A stretch of 64,000 bases of DNA. Source: Cylicocyclus nassatus (taxonomy: Eukaryota > Nematoda > Chromadorea > Rhabditida > Strongylidae). The number at the start of each line of letters is the position of its first letter. The stretch's first letter is position 1. Location of the stretch: positions 74,492,792-74,556,791 of the forward strand of contig CATQJL010000305.1 in assembly GCA_958299035.1 (NCBI GenBank), in the 5' to 3' direction. The notes under the pieces were generated by a model. That model was not told the origin of the DNA. It searched no databases and was given only the letters and a program-made list of their open reading frames with translations. Below, one piece after another: positions 10,482 to 23,389 of the stretch. The translations under genes and the position numbers were made by a program.

Positions 10482-11881
10482 AAGTGCGGTTCATAATTAT
10501 ACGAACACCCAAAATTTTGTAAGTTTTCGGACTTTTTGAGAGAAACTCAAAAAGCCGTTGATACTACGCGATAGAACACAGCCGAAAACGGTATATGATC
10601 CATAAGAATGGAAATTGATGTCAATCTTAGGAGTGTTTTTGCGCTTAATGCGAATTTTTAGGGGTTCATAATTATACGAACACCTCAAACAAAGGTCCAT
10701 TTTCCATTCAAGATTGCAATCATCTGAGTCCAAATTTTTTGTAGAGTTACAGTAACAAAGTCTAACATATCTGCTACACACTGAACCCAGTGCAGTTCAA
10801 AAAGAGGGCCGTTACTTTTTTCAGAATTCTCTAAATGCTTTTGGAGTGATTGTGCTCCAAAAGCATCCGTTCTTCTTGGTTTACGCGCTCTAAATAGCTT
10901 TTACCAAAGCTATGAGATAAAATAAGCTCTTTCGATAGGTATTTTGTTCGACGCTTGGAAAATCTTTGCGTTTTCGTGCCGTTTTTCAACCAAGTTCCAA
11001 CCTTACCCTAGAGTTAGCACGATTTCGAGCCTCAAAACTCAGCTTCTGAAGCCGACAATGAAGTAAGCATATAGTATGTAGAAGTTCATAAAAATGTATA
11101 TTTGGCTAGAAAAAATCAGCAGCGTTGAGCGTTTGTTTTGGCCTCGCAGACGTCATTTCACCAAAAACACTGTTTTTACTATTGCAGTCACACCTTTATT
11201 TGGTTTGTAGCTCCACAGCCTCAAGATCAGTTCTACAAAAAACCCAAAAGCTTTGGCACAGAAACATCATCATGCAAACAATGCAGCTGCTTCATATTAA
11301 ATGTTTGCACAAGAGAGAAGCTGAGTATTGAGGCTCGAAATCGTGCTAACTCTGTGGTAAGGTTGGAACTTGGTTGGAAAACGGCACGAAAACGCAAAGA
11401 TTTTCCAAGCGTCGAACAAAATACCTATCGAAAGAGCTTATTTTATCTCATAGCTTTGGTAAAAGCTATTTAGAGCGCGTAAACCAAGAAGAACGGATGC
11501 TTTTGGAGCACAATCACTCCAAAAGCATTTAGAGAATTCTGAAAAAAGTAACGGCCCTCTTTTTGAACTGCACTGGGTTCAGTGTGTAGCAGATATGTTA
11601 GACTTTGTTACTGTAACTCTACAAAAAATTTGGACTCAGATGATTGCAATCTTGAATGGAAAATGGACCTTTGTTTGAGGTGTTCGTATAATTATGAACC
11701 GCTAAAAATTCGCATTAATCGCAAAAACACTCCCAAGATTGACATCAGTTTCCCTTCTTATGGATCATATACCATTTTCGGCTGTGTTCTATCGCGTGGT
11801 ACCAACGGCTTTTTGAGTTTCTCTCAAAAAGTCCGAAAACTTACGAAATTTCAGGTGTTCGTATAATTATGAAGCGCACTT
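10482..11881. mobile_element. 1.4 kb fold-back element with about 500 bp inverted arms
   Basis: The left end AAGTGCGGTTCATAATTATA pairs with the right end (inverse of AAGTGCGCTTCATAATTATA), and TA flanks both (10480-10481 and 11882-11883). The arms pair for about 500 bp; the unpaired centre is about 11010-11340. The GTTCGTATAATTATGAACC motif recurs inside each arm (about 10660-10685 and 11675-11700). ORFs of 94 codons at 10497 and 11582 are the same arm read on opposite strands, not genes. Confidence 0.85.
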
Positions 11882-12036
11882 TAGTATCTGAAATAACCTT
11901 ATTTCAGTAAGACGAAAAATTTGGAAAACGAGAGAAATTTTTACTGGAAAAAAATTTTTTTTTGAAGAATATTTTCACTTTCGTCATTTGAATATGTTTT
12001 TGTGCGTCAATTTTTCGAAAAATGTTTATTCTTCAG

Positions 12037-12159
12037 GCGTCCGCATACTCGTCCACACCTTTGAAAATTAATGTCAAAAATTGTGAATATACCCCTGCCC
12101 CCGCCAGTGCCGTGCGAATCGTAGTCGACCAAGAAACCTTAGTCATTTCAGTGCAGTAA
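12037..12159 (+). CDS. Possible exon of unknown gene (strand uncertain)
   Basis: A good acceptor (TTTATTCTTCAG) precedes 40 open codons (starting ASAYSSTPLKINVKNCEY) ending in TAA. Beyond it the same frame continues with stops at two places to about 12310 and contains a DCPPC motif, as in a decayed exon. The minus strand is also open over 12033-12236 (67 codons, Cys-rich, ending just before an AATAAA). Because opposite frames tend to be open together, I cannot fix the strand. It may be a remnant exon of either neighbouring gene. Confidence 0.35.
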   Translation, partial: ASAYSSTPLKINVKNCEYTPAPASAVRIVVDQETLVISVQ

Positions 12160-12361
12160 AATCTGCCAGTCGTTCGGCAAATGATTACCAGATGGTGCTC
12201 ACCAGAGCAACATGCATGAACCGTGGTCGCAGACACATATGCTGAGACGAGATCTTTGAATTTTTATCGTGGTTCAAGGCTTGATTGCCCACCTTGTCTT
12301 CAAAGTCCCCAACCGTAAACTTATAAATTACTTGAATCCACATTAAGGGTGATAACACCGA

Positions 12362-12550
12362 ATGGAATTAGAGCAAAAACAAATAGAATTGAATGAATTC
12401 CGATTTAGCCTTGGGCTTTTTCTAAGTCGTCCAAAGACGAAAGAGAACTCAAAAAAAGAGATAAAGATTCAATTAGGGTCATCAAAATCTTACACTGCCT
12501 TCAGCTCAGACCGTTACAGTTGTAAAAGAGGAAAAAAATGGTGCAAATAA
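12362..12550 (+). CDS. Small ORF of unknown status
   Basis: 62 codons from ATG, Lys-rich, with a C-terminal SCKRGKKWCK stretch; the stop lies inside AAATAAAA, which could serve as a poly(A) signal. No promoter or splice support was seen. It could be a terminal exon. Confidence 0.2.
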   Translation: MELEQKQIELNEFRFSLGLFLSRPKTKENSKKEIKIQLGSSKSYTAFSSDRYSCKRGKKWCK

Positions 12551-13967
12551 AATATTTTTGAAGCAAAGTTACGGTAAACGTGTTCTTATGTTTTGTAGAG
12601 ACATTTATTTTAGCGTTCTTCTGTGATCATGGCTGAAAGACGATGTGTACAAGATTCAAAACGGAAGTAATATTTTAGCATATCGGAGATCTGTTGAAAA
12701 AGCAACCTGTCCCACAAAATCTGTTATTGTTAAAGATCTTAGTGTAGTAATTACAGTTCAAACTTTTTGCTGTGTTTTTTCTCACAGTGGTACTCATCTA
12801 TGCAGATGTAGCTAAGAGCTTAAACAAGTACTATATAATTCGGATACCAAAGTATCTGCCCAAAGTAGACACGAAGTTATATCTGAGCGTAAAACAAAGA
12901 AAAACATGAACGCAAACTGTCATATGCAGCAGCGAGATCAAAGCAAACCTTTGTTCAAAATATTTTCCTCTACGTCATTGACCTTTTAACGGAGGTTGCT
13001 CTGGTTACAGTAAAATCTAGACTTTTGAGAGCCATTGTTCATGTTGACTCTACCTTGCTATTTTGACCATGTACCACAGCTTAATGGGCTATACAGCTCG
13101 TGTATTCCTCGCAGTAGGAAATGTCACTTCAAAGTGAGTATATTTAGAAAAGCTCAGAAGGAAAATGAAAAAAAAAACTTTGTAGATGGCTGAACGGTAG
13201 CTTCGCGATCATTTCAAAACCATACCTAATATCTGTCTTTCAAGTTGGAGGTAAAAATCTGAAATTATCATTACGAGGAATACTTTTTGATCTTTGCTCG
13301 AAATCTTAAAGCTAAAATTTAAATTCGATAGAATTTTTGCAGGGTTTGCTGCATCAAAGGAGCTAGCTCGAAGTTTCTTCTATTTTGAATCCCTTTTTTT
13401 CTTTTGATGTGTTTTCGTCGATAAACCGTGATATAGAGTTCGTTACCAAAATTCTACGTACCTAGGTATCATCTAAGTTCATCTGTAGATATTGAAATCT
13501 CTGGGGATTGCAAGTTTCTCAAGTACGTGGAAATTCAGATGAGAAGGCATAAGTACATTGAATCAGGCGACGTGCGTCACACAAATCTATGAGTCAGAAG
13601 AAGATTTTCCGTCAGTTAGAATAGCTTTCTTTTCCCAAGCTAGGAGTGCTACAAATCAAGGCAATTAGCCTTGTGTTAGTGTAATAAATCTTCAACAAAA
13701 GAGGCTTTAGAAGTATAAGAATACTTGCTAAGACATCGTTGTTTCAGCAAGAAAAGAGAGAAGAAAGAAGAAAATTTGCTTTTGCTGCAATAGCGTAAAT
13801 TTTGCTCGAAATGACTGGAGAATATTGAGAGCTTTATGTGTTTGGTATTTCCGCACTTATTTTTAGGTGAGGCAAAGAACTTGGTGAAACGAAAGGATGT
13901 GGCAAGGAATAAAAATCAATAGTAAATGGAATTTTGCCAGAAAGAATGTTGAATAAATTTAAATTAC
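12551..13967. other. Expected site of downstream channel exons; none identified
   Basis: On the minus strand the next channel exons should lie here. I read the strand in full to about 12660 and found no exon with the Cys-loop or membrane helices. A short open piece near 13515-13580 (minus, starting LCDARRLIQCTYAFSSEF) vaguely recalls a Cys-loop but has only seven residues between its cysteines instead of 13. Confidence 0.3.
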
Positions 13968-16900
13968 CTGTGGTACATGTAGAATTCAGGTTTCCAAATC
14001 CATTTCATTGGGACAAATATTTGAGAAATGCCCTCATAATCCGACGAATTCCATTTGAGAAATTCATCTCTCCACCAAACATCAAAATATGCTGATACAG
14101 TGGCCAAATTGTTCTTCTGGTCCTGTAAAAGATTTTTTTGGAGAACAAATTTAGGAAAAAACTAAAAGATAAATATTTATTTCCCGATATGTTTTTTCGC
14201 TCAAATAGCAACGAGAAGGCTAAGAGCAAATTCTCAAATCTTTTTTGTTCTCAAAGTCGAAAAGCATTGCTGAGCGGTTTGATTTGAGAGAGATATATAA
14301 CGTTGGAGGAAAGAAGGAAGGGCAAAGGGGAGGGAAGGGGGGGGGGAAAGGATAAACAAAAATTTTGCTTTAGTAATTATCCCTAAGAAACCAGCGCCAG
14401 GCTTGTTCTGCTTTGCCCATTCATCCACAGGTGGCTTTGTCCTCATTTCTCCGGAACAAATAGGTTCATTTGTCATGGAGGATTGCCGAAGCGCAGCAAT
14501 TTCCGGTGTTTTATTTCAGAAGAACATTTGAAACAGAGTTGGCTTGACTTTCCTGGTGGAAATGCGCAAAAATTTCGGATGATTTCTCAGGAAATTCGTT
14601 CATAACTGCGAACTTAGCAATGCATCATTGTTTATTGAAATATTTGGGGAGTATAAGAAACATATGGCAATTTAAAAAATTTTTTGTAAAGTATATAGAA
14701 AGGAGAGTTCAAAATAAGTAGGTTAATGTAAGAAAGTCGTCAATACAACATGCCCTAAATTAAATTTAGGCTTATACGAACGTAAAATATATAGGAAATC
14801 AACAAAATTGAACGAAACTGCAGAAGAAGTACATACAACAATAGCCGAAAATTCTGAAAACTTTCGTGAAAACTACACCTGGGTCCCTTGCCCTCCCCCC
14901 TCCCACATCCTTTTTCTTCGCTCTTTGCATTTCGACAGAGCCTTTTGCGCCATTGTTATTCAAAAATGATGGCCCCGTCAACCTGCAATCGCTAACAACA
15001 TGGTGGATTTATGTGCGGCGATGCATGAAGAAAACAGGAAGCTGATGTCCTCTTACGCTAGAGTAAATCATATAAGCATATGAAAATTGTTTCCTTTTAC
15101 TGGAATAAATGAAATGGAAAATAAAGATGATGGTTGTCACTAGTTTGCTAACAAATCAGAAATTATAGAAATCATGGAAATCATGCTAAATTAGAACTCA
15201 TTTGACGTGAAGATTGAAAACTCCTGGAAAAGAGCCAACTTTTTGCTAATTCTTCCTTTTTTTTCAGTGATAAACGATTTTTTTTGAGTATGAGTGGCTA
15301 CTTTTTACCTCAAATGATCTTTTGCAAAGTCATCGCTCCGCTATGTGCACATTATTTTTATGACTTCTCCATACTTGTTATAAGGTAAATGTTTATTTAA
15401 AGCTCCATAACTTTGAAGCATTTTAGTAGTATCCGTGCCCTCTAAGCCTGGCTCAGAAAGCCTGAAATATTCGCTTACAATAGCAACTTGATCAATTGCT
15501 TCTCCTTCTTCCTCTCCCCTTAGGACATAAACATATCTGATTGTACAAGATTCTTGAATCAAGCTAAGTAATTTGAATAGCTAATATACATCTATGCGCA
15601 TGATAATGAATTGTGACCGACAATTTCATTCTAGAAAGTTCAAGAAGTGCTATATAGGCTTCCTTCTATGAGATTATAAGGAAATTATGTACATGACTGC
15701 CACTTTATTTTTTTCTCTTACGAGAATATAAGCAACCTACTTTCATGGAGTGATTTGAGGATATAAGAAACCTACACTATCTTTGTTTCACCATTTTGGA
15801 AAAGTATCACAAGATTTTATTCAAAACCCTTCTTTGCCGCACTTACAGGAAGACCATGAAATAATATGAGAGCGAAAAATCAAAACCGGAGTAATGAACA
15901 GAGATGTGAGCAAGTAAAACAGGCTAGAAATTTGGCTATCTCTGAATACAATAATTTCGTATCTGCACCAATTTCTCCACGCTCAGTTTTTTTTGTAGTT
16001 TTTGAGCTTAAAAAATTGCAGAAATTATTTCTAATTGAAAAAACTTTTTTGGCAATTTCAAGGTTAACGCTAAAAATGCCGCAGACATGCTTTCTGTCAC
16101 TTCAAAGCAATACCCTGAACAAGCCACTACTTCTGCCCTCATAATTCTCTACTTGCATTCCCCGTCAAGACATCAAAATATCAGCCCCCAGCCCTAATCC
16201 TTGGTCTAGTTCTAGGGATACGTAAATGCACTAATGCAGATGGATTTCTCACGATATCTAATGTTGCTGCTTGCATAGGCTATTAGGCTTGAGATCAGTC
16301 AGCTCTCGAATAACCCTGGAAAAGCAAACAGATAGCTAGTATAGAAGACAAACGAGGGCACAAATTCAATGTTTTGAAATTTTTTTGGTCAATATTGTAG
16401 TAAGGGGTTGCCCAACGACTTCCTCTATATCAGCAACCTACAAGTAAAGAATTTTTTTCCACAACACTCTATTGAAGTTACTGAAATTTTCAAGGATTGG
16501 TACTAAAGTTTACGTCATACCAAAAACTCCGTTGCTATAATATTATAACAGTTGCACCTGACTTCAATTTTTACCTGTTGATCCTCGCAGTCAGAAATAA
16601 AACTGTTTTTAGGCACCAAAATGTATCGCGAAAAATTCATTTGTAAACTAATCATCTTGAAATTCACTTATACTTTAATGTAGGTTAATTTACCGCTGGA
16701 AAATTGATACTAAAATTTTTTCCACTATAGCACTTTCAGAACACTGCCAAACTCCTTCAACATCTCATCGTAGTAGCGTATTCGAAATTTTAACTTTGAC
16801 CTTTTGGTTAGCTTGATATTTATTTCATAATCAAGAAATATTCACCACTCCATTCTGCACACTTCTGTAAAGGAACTGAAGACAGCAACTACTGAAATTT

Positions 16901-19900
16901 CAACTTTATGTCCTCAATAAATTTAGGAAAACAAGTCTGACTTGCATGACAACAAACAGTAAATTTGCTGATATATGCCCATTGAATCATCGGTAACGAC
17001 CAAATGATGAAAAGCCATTAACAGGAAAATTTTTAAGATGTTTGTCTAAAGGAGCATAACTAGCTGTGCTTTCCATGCTGCTTATAATGTATATGGGTGT
17101 ATAAAGTTTCCCAACTAGGGAGCTGACGCGTCTACAAGCTTTTTCTGCTGTTTTCTCACCTCTGAAAGAACTGAGGGTTTCAAATGGTCAGGCAAAAATT
17201 TTGAATTTTGAAAACGAAGCATAAATGGCTTGCAAACAGCATAAAACGACGAATTTTCTCTTTGAGGATATAAATGGAAGACAATCGTAATCTAGCTTCA
17301 TCACAAAGTAAATGCAAACGGAGGTCTCGACGGTTTCTCTTCCATTCTTTTTCTTTTCGAAAAAACCAAAATTGAAGTTTGTTCACAATTGTGTTTGAAT
17401 ACCATGGTTTTGGTGACATCGAAGTTTACAGCAGCATATTACATCTCGCAACTTTTTTCCCCTCAAAACACCGTTCTTCTCGAAGAATCGAGCAAGTTAG
17501 CTTAGCTTCCTTGTGGAAGTTCTTCAAGAGCTTAACGATGTTTCGAAAACTAGGCAATCAAGAAAAGTACCAGAGGAGCTCGGAAACGAGATCGTTAAGT
17601 TTTTCTTTCTTTAGAAAGAAAAGAGTGATGGAATATTATAGAAGAGAATATATAGTGTCTTGGAAAGAAGGATGGTGAGATAAGAAAAGATTTGGAGGGT
17701 AGTTTACATTAGCTGTTCGTGATAATATAGAGAAGCAAAATCGGGGAAATCCGTTTTTTGCAGACAATGAAAAATAAAAAAACTTGAAAAGACATTCATA
17801 TGCAATTTAGACATAAGGTCAAGGGGATTTGGCCTCAATATTTTTCAAAATCTCTACCAAAAGTTCGTGACATCATCGCCTATCTTCTACCCACTTCGAT
17901 TTCTTTATCTTTTCTCTTTCTTATTGAATTTGGCTCAGTTTTACGAAAAATGGCTTTTCAAGATTGAGTGATTACAGTATGACACAATTATGATTTTCCT
18001 CCTTACCCTTTGAAAAAAAGTCCCCCGAAGAGGCTTATCGCGATCAAATTTTTGAATCCTAAAAGCGCCCGGATGTGACAAGAAGTCTCATTACAGCTTG
18101 CAGTTTTTCCCAAGTAATTGCTTCGCTCAAGTGGTTCATCGCCGCTTTTTCATTTACTGGAAGTTCGTTGAAGTATAAAGCTACTTAGCGGAAGTTCTGG
18201 AAGACCTATATAAAAGCGAAGTTGAGATAAGTAGCTTATGAACCGCAAATCTTCTCAGAAGTCATTAGTCTCCATTCGTGGTGGGATGGAAAAAGAAATT
18301 TTGGCATCTTTGTGAAGAAGTTGGAGAAAAACCACAGTATACTATGCACAATAGCACCCAATCTCCTCAGCCACATATCAACCGTGGTAATTTTATAATT
18401 CTTTAAGTGAAGATAGCGTCTTTATAAAAAGAATTAAAAAAAGAAATTGGTGGGTCTTTTTGAAAATTCAGTGAAAGAAAGCCATAAATCGCTACATAGT
18501 TCACCCGGCTATATATCATTTTATTGGCGATGTAATTTCTTGGTAGACTCTGTTTCATGTGAAACAAAGGCCCAGTATTTGGGAGCTTAGTTGTGAATTT
18601 TGAGCTTGCTTCAAAAATTTTCAGAGTCATGCTTAGCTAAAAAATTCAGGCGCTTCCTTCTTTTAAGTTCTGAATTAGTAGTAAGCTTCCGCATCATACT
18701 GCATGCTTGAATGAAGACTTGCAAATGAGAAGTTGAGAAGACAAGAGGTGACAATGGAAAGTTGCGGAAGCCTTTCCTGAGATCTCTTTCTCAAAAAATC
18801 TTTTCAGACGGTTGAAATGTGAAAAGGCCAGAAGACTTGGCGAGGCCAAGTAAAAAATGAATAAATATAACAAGGAAGGCTTTCTTCGACAAGAGCCGTG
18901 CAAGAGCCAAAAATCTCAAGTTTCTGAGCAAGAACGATTGACAATCATTACTGATTTTTTGGTGTCCGCTAGAGTGGCGTCACTTTGGTAAGCTCTTTGT
19001 ATCTGTCGTCTATTCTTTAGTACAAAAATCTGGTAGTTTACAAATTGAAGTAGGTAACTTGAAGACTTTGGAAAAGAATTGTTCTACAATCACAACATTG
19101 ACAGATTGCGTTTCGTTCTCCGTTTTGGCAAGGCTGAGACTGAAAATACATCGGTGGTACCATCATAGAATTTTTCTGAATAAAATAAAAGCTTAGAGAG
19201 CTACTCACCTGATATTGTAAAAGTATCGTTGCCTTATCTATTTTTGTATCAAGAAAACGCAAGACTAGCAGAAGGAAACTTTTTTATTTGAAGTTAGTGA
19301 TTACCAGTCCTTGATTCACACTGAGAAGAAACTTCGAGAGTTCCAAGTTTTTTCAAAGTATGGTTGGAAGCAAGATGGTTCTATTTTTCGATTGCATGAC
19401 ACATGAAAAATCCAAATTTTGAACTTTTGAGATTTTCTCTTTTTTGTCGAATTCTAATTTATGTTGTTAGAAAGCTCAAATCTTCAAGTTCTCCTTGTAT
19501 TAGCATTAACGCATCCTGACATCCACAAAAATTCAAAATGACAAAAAGGAAGACAGGGAGAATCTTTGGAATATAAAGGTAAAACAAGGGTTCGAATATC
19601 GGTACAGAATTGTCCTTAAATTGATTTATTTTGAAAATGGCGCCAATGCTTAGCTTTTGCCCCTTTCTCGTACATCCCTAGTATAAAACTTTACCAAAAA
19701 ACCTCTCGCTCAAATAGTATTAGCTATGACAGCTATTCCAATTATCGCACCTTGGAAATTACCTTCGATTATGTGAGAGCCTATCAACTATCCAATTTCA
19801 TTCTGAATTGCCTTGCATAAATCAAAATAGCACACTAAGTTCTGCAAGCGCAATTTATGCCAATCTCATGACCGTGATTGCATCGAATATCTCATAATTT

Positions 19901-22276
19901 CCATGAAATGCGATCCAGCGCCTTACAGCTCTAAATCCGCAAGACGCTATCGTATTTCCTCATATCTTCCATATTCAAGAAAAAATACCTTTTCTTGCAT
20001 TACAAAGGTGTTTTGCGTGACGCAGGCGCGGTGCTCAATTGCAGGTGTTTGCAAAAAGAAATGTGACTACCTTTTTGAAAAAAAAAGCGCTGGATGTGCA
20101 TGCAATTTTTCTTTTTTGAGCATGACGAAGGCAAAATCCAGGAAATAGAACTTCTCAAGTGTCATGCATTCGTCATGTAATTAAAGTACGTAAAACTGCG
20201 GACAAGTACGTAATATTTCGTTTGCTGAATACGTACTGTAATCAGATCACAGAAAGAATAGATTTCCTTGCTAATAAACTTCAAGTACTACTTCAGACGA
20301 TTACGGTCGAGTGTTCGCAGTGGCAAATAACTTTCGAAAATCCCAAAGAACGAGAGTTTTGGAGAATCTTCTAGCTCTATCATAGCGATTCTCTGATATT
20401 CGTCATTCCACGCATCTTCCCTGGATTATGTATGGAAGGGTCTTAATTATGTGGAAGATAGGCACCCTTTTGTCAATAGCCAGAATATTTGAGCATATTT
20501 TGAGATGACAAAAAATGAAGATTCTTATAAGAGGTCGCATAACCATTGTGAAGTTTCTGTCACACAATACCGATAAATCCTCTAGAGACAGCTGAATTTT
20601 CAGGAAAAAATATTCGTATTCCTGAAATACTTGTATGTTTACGAATGGGGTGTAAATTTTAACACTTCAAAATAAGGTGAAAAAAAGCGTTCGTGGTTAC
20701 TAAAATCCAGACTTCATCTAAAGCTGAAGTTAGGATGTGTTTTGAGAAAATTTTAAAAGAGCCATACAATTATATCATTCAGAATTTCTTTTATTTCATC
20801 TCAGTAACAATAATAGCTAAATCTGCTTCGTTTCAATAATAAGAAGCTGGCAGCAAGTACCAAATTGAAACACAAAATAATGAATTGTAAAAATTCTGAG
20901 AAATCTGAGTTCTGAAAAACACAAAACAATCGTGTGTTTTTCAGAAAGCTTATCAAATACAACGCAGATTTTTAGAAAAAATATTTTACTGGCACAGACT
21001 CTTCAAAAATTCGAAACAATAGCTGAAAGTTTCCTGTTTCATTCTTACGATGAACTCTACAAAACTAAGAAAAATGGCTTGAGTTTCCCGTTTTCTTCCT
21101 ACTCTAAATCTTCAGAGTTGAGAGAAAAACTCTAAGTTTACCGTTTCATTCTTATTTCAGAATCTTCAGAGTAGAGAAAAAGGTTCAAGTTTCCCGTTTC
21201 ATTAGTGTATTGAAAATCCACAACTATGCGGGAGGACATTATGAGTTTCATGTTTATTCCTCCACTTGGAGTTCCTCGGAATTGAAGAAATAGCTGGAAG
21301 GCTCTCGTTTCACTTCTTTTTTGGAATTCATAAAAATTCTGAGTAGAAGCCAAATAATTCCCCCTACACCAACTTTGGATTTCTCGAAACTGTTGGAGAG
21401 AGAAAAAAATGAGAATTCCTACTTCCTTGTCATTTTCGAAGCTGAATAGAATAGCTTTAATGTTTTGATTCTGAAAATTAATTAACTATCAAAGTTCAAT
21501 TTCCATAGCTCTATATCCCTCTACTTTCCTGCCAACCTCGCTCGAAAACGAATGTGAATCCATAAAAGGTACTGCAAAGGGTTGGGGTTGATGTGCTGGG
21601 ATGTCCCGCCCCGGGCAAAGTCGGTCGGCTGTGAGATGGGACCCTGGGGAACGCTGACGTAGCCGCCAGCAAAGATAGGGCTATCGTGAGTGGACAACTG
21701 AGACTTATTTGATTACCATTTGCTTTGCAAAATTTATCGCTTGATTAGGGGCGGGGGGGGGGAGGGGAATTAGCGAATTTCCGGATAAAGTAGACAAAAA
21801 ATAATAAGAAGCCCTGAGAATGAAGTATGCTTTCGTGACATCCACTCAATAATCGTGAAAACATCTCATCACAATTTATGACTTCTCCGGAAACCTGATG
21901 AACCCCTTATTTGGATGCTCACGCGCTACCCACATTAATCTATCCCATCCGGGTAAGAAAACAGGAAATTATTCTTACCAAATCGACAATCTGATAAAGT
22001 CCAGCACTGACGTGTACGTCGAGCGTGGTTTGTGGATGACGGATCGGTAAATACGAGCGAGCATTTCGCTGAATCCATGACGCTAGCCTGAAAATGCGGA
22101 AGTTTACGGGGAGTGGAGGGGGGGGGGGGGGGTAGTGGAATTTATGGCGAACCTTCCATGTGCATCTGTATGATGTTGTCGGATTGTTAAGTGGTAATCG
22201 TCCACTTCGTCAAGAGATTTTCGGTCAGCAACCATTTCAAGTACATCTTTGGGCTTTGGCTTTTTTGCTACAAATC
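13968..22276 (-). CDS. Cys-loop ligand-gated ion channel subunit (partial, three exons)
   Basis: Minus-strand exons 22153-22276, 21979-22087 and 13968-14122 join in phase (2, then 0). They give about 128 residues of an extracellular ligand-binding domain. The second exon has TTLDVHVSAGLYQIVDL, the beta-1 region seen in nAChR/LGC proteins. The third continues DQKNNLATVSAYFDVWWRDE, then LKWNSSDY and IWKPEFYMYH, matching the W..(D/E)..L.W....Y and WxP(D/E) loop motifs of the family. The first exon starts and the last ends in mid-codon, so the signal peptide, Cys-loop and four membrane helices are not found here. They may be in unrecognised exons, or the gene may be incomplete. The 14123-21978 intron is about 7.9 kb. 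Confidence 0.85.
14123..21978 (-). other. Long intron of the ion-channel gene
   Basis: AT-rich, with few repeats compared with the flanks. Exon-like pieces on the minus strand are 15352-15463 (after a TATTTCAG acceptor) and 19058-19139 (starting SQPCQNGERNAICQCCDC). Neither fits between the flanking exons, which already join in phase. About 21570-21700 is GC-rich, with a minus-strand frame reading GGYVSVPQGPISQPTD. None is supported enough to call. Confidence 0.6.
21060..21215 (+). repeat. Degenerate tandem repeat, period near 55 bp
   Basis: Successive units share AGTTTCCCGTTTCATTCTTA-like sequence followed by TCTTCAGAGT(T/A)GAGAGAAAAA. Two to three decayed copies are visible within the channel-gene intron. 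Confidence 0.5.
22088..22152 (-). other. 65 bp channel-gene intron containing a 15-base homopolymer
   Basis: The intron between exons 22153-22276 and 21979-22087 has a run of 15 G on the plus strand (22118-22132), read as C15 in the transcript about 30 bases before the TTTTCAG acceptor. At 65 bp it is close to the usual nematode minimum. Confidence 0.75.
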
Positions 22277-23389
22277 CTGAAAAATTTGAGAAAAATCATG
22301 ACGGATAAGAAATCGTCAGAAACCTATTTAATCGGAAAAAATATTTTGCGTATTAGCATTTCCAGCATTTTTTAAGTTCTCGAATGCCAAATACATTACT
22401 TTCCACCTAACGCAAACATTCTCAGTTTGTTTTTCTTGGTTTCTACCACAAATTTTGGAAGAATTGCTTTCAAAAAATCAACATGAATGAAAATTTAAAG
22501 AAATTGTACTTTCACTACAAAATGTCTCTTAATTTACGACCTTTACATTTTCAATAAGATGCTATTTGTTCAGCTTTTCGAAATTTGCGAAGTATTTTTT
22601 ACTAAATTCAGCAATTATTCTCATCTTTCTGTCTTACAAATCTGCATACAAACTGCTCAGACTCTTGATAATAACATTAAATTTTCTCTGTCTCTTTGGG
22701 GAAAAATTCAAAACCCATAAAATAGTCTCCTGGCTACTTAGCTTAGACATGTTTCTCCTATAATATCTCTCGAAGCAACATTTCCGCAGTCGAAATGATT
22801 GACATAAGCATGCTAGACCTCAGAAAAAAAGAAAACGGAAAGATTGCGCCAACCTATATGGCTTGTCTAAAACATTCCTCAAGAAATGTCTCCAAAAATG
22901 GTCAATGAGCTCGTTATTATAGAAGAGTTCAATTCTCGTTATTATCCGCACAGAGAGTGATGGAAATGAAAAACTCGTTATTTTAATATTGGTTTTTGAC
23001 TTTTCATGCTATGATGGGTGGATAGGCGATTCATGCAAGAAGTGCAGAAAACTTCTGAGATCTCAAGAACTTGTTAAGTACATTTGTAATTTAACAACCT
23101 CGAAGACTCATAGCAATATCAGCTGCTCTTGTAATTAGCTCATTAGCCCATTTTAAACTCACTGACATAACTTTCTTGAACAAAATTAGCAGGGATGTTG
23201 AACAGTTGAAGGGAGCTCATTATGGCTGCGGAAAATAATGTGAAGGAGCGAAATATATAAAACTCAAACTTGATAGTGTTTGTAAGGGAAACTTGGGATA
23301 AAAATAGTCACTAAGCCCATCAGAATTCAAAAATCAAAGCCCTATGTATCACAAAAATTTTATGAGAAATTGAATGAAATCAACAAATA
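22277..23389. other. No recognisable feature
   Basis: Upstream exon(s) of the channel gene should lie on the minus strand here or further on (needing an exon ending in phase 1). I did not find one. Confidence 0.4.

Noticed and set aside
10497..11866. Two 94-codon ORFs with near-identical protein (SRYVRLCYCNS)
   Set aside because: They are the two arms of one fold-back element read on opposite strands.
12033..12236. Minus-strand ORF as the next channel exon (GVDEYADA resembles GxPDYAPDA)
   Set aside because: The phase from exon 13968 gives a different frame at its only plausible acceptor, and the match is too short.
15352..15463. Exon-like minus-strand piece (LEGTDTTKMLQSYGALNKH) that recalls a channel N-terminus
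   Set aside because: It lies in the intron between two channel exons that already join in phase, so it is out of order for that gene.
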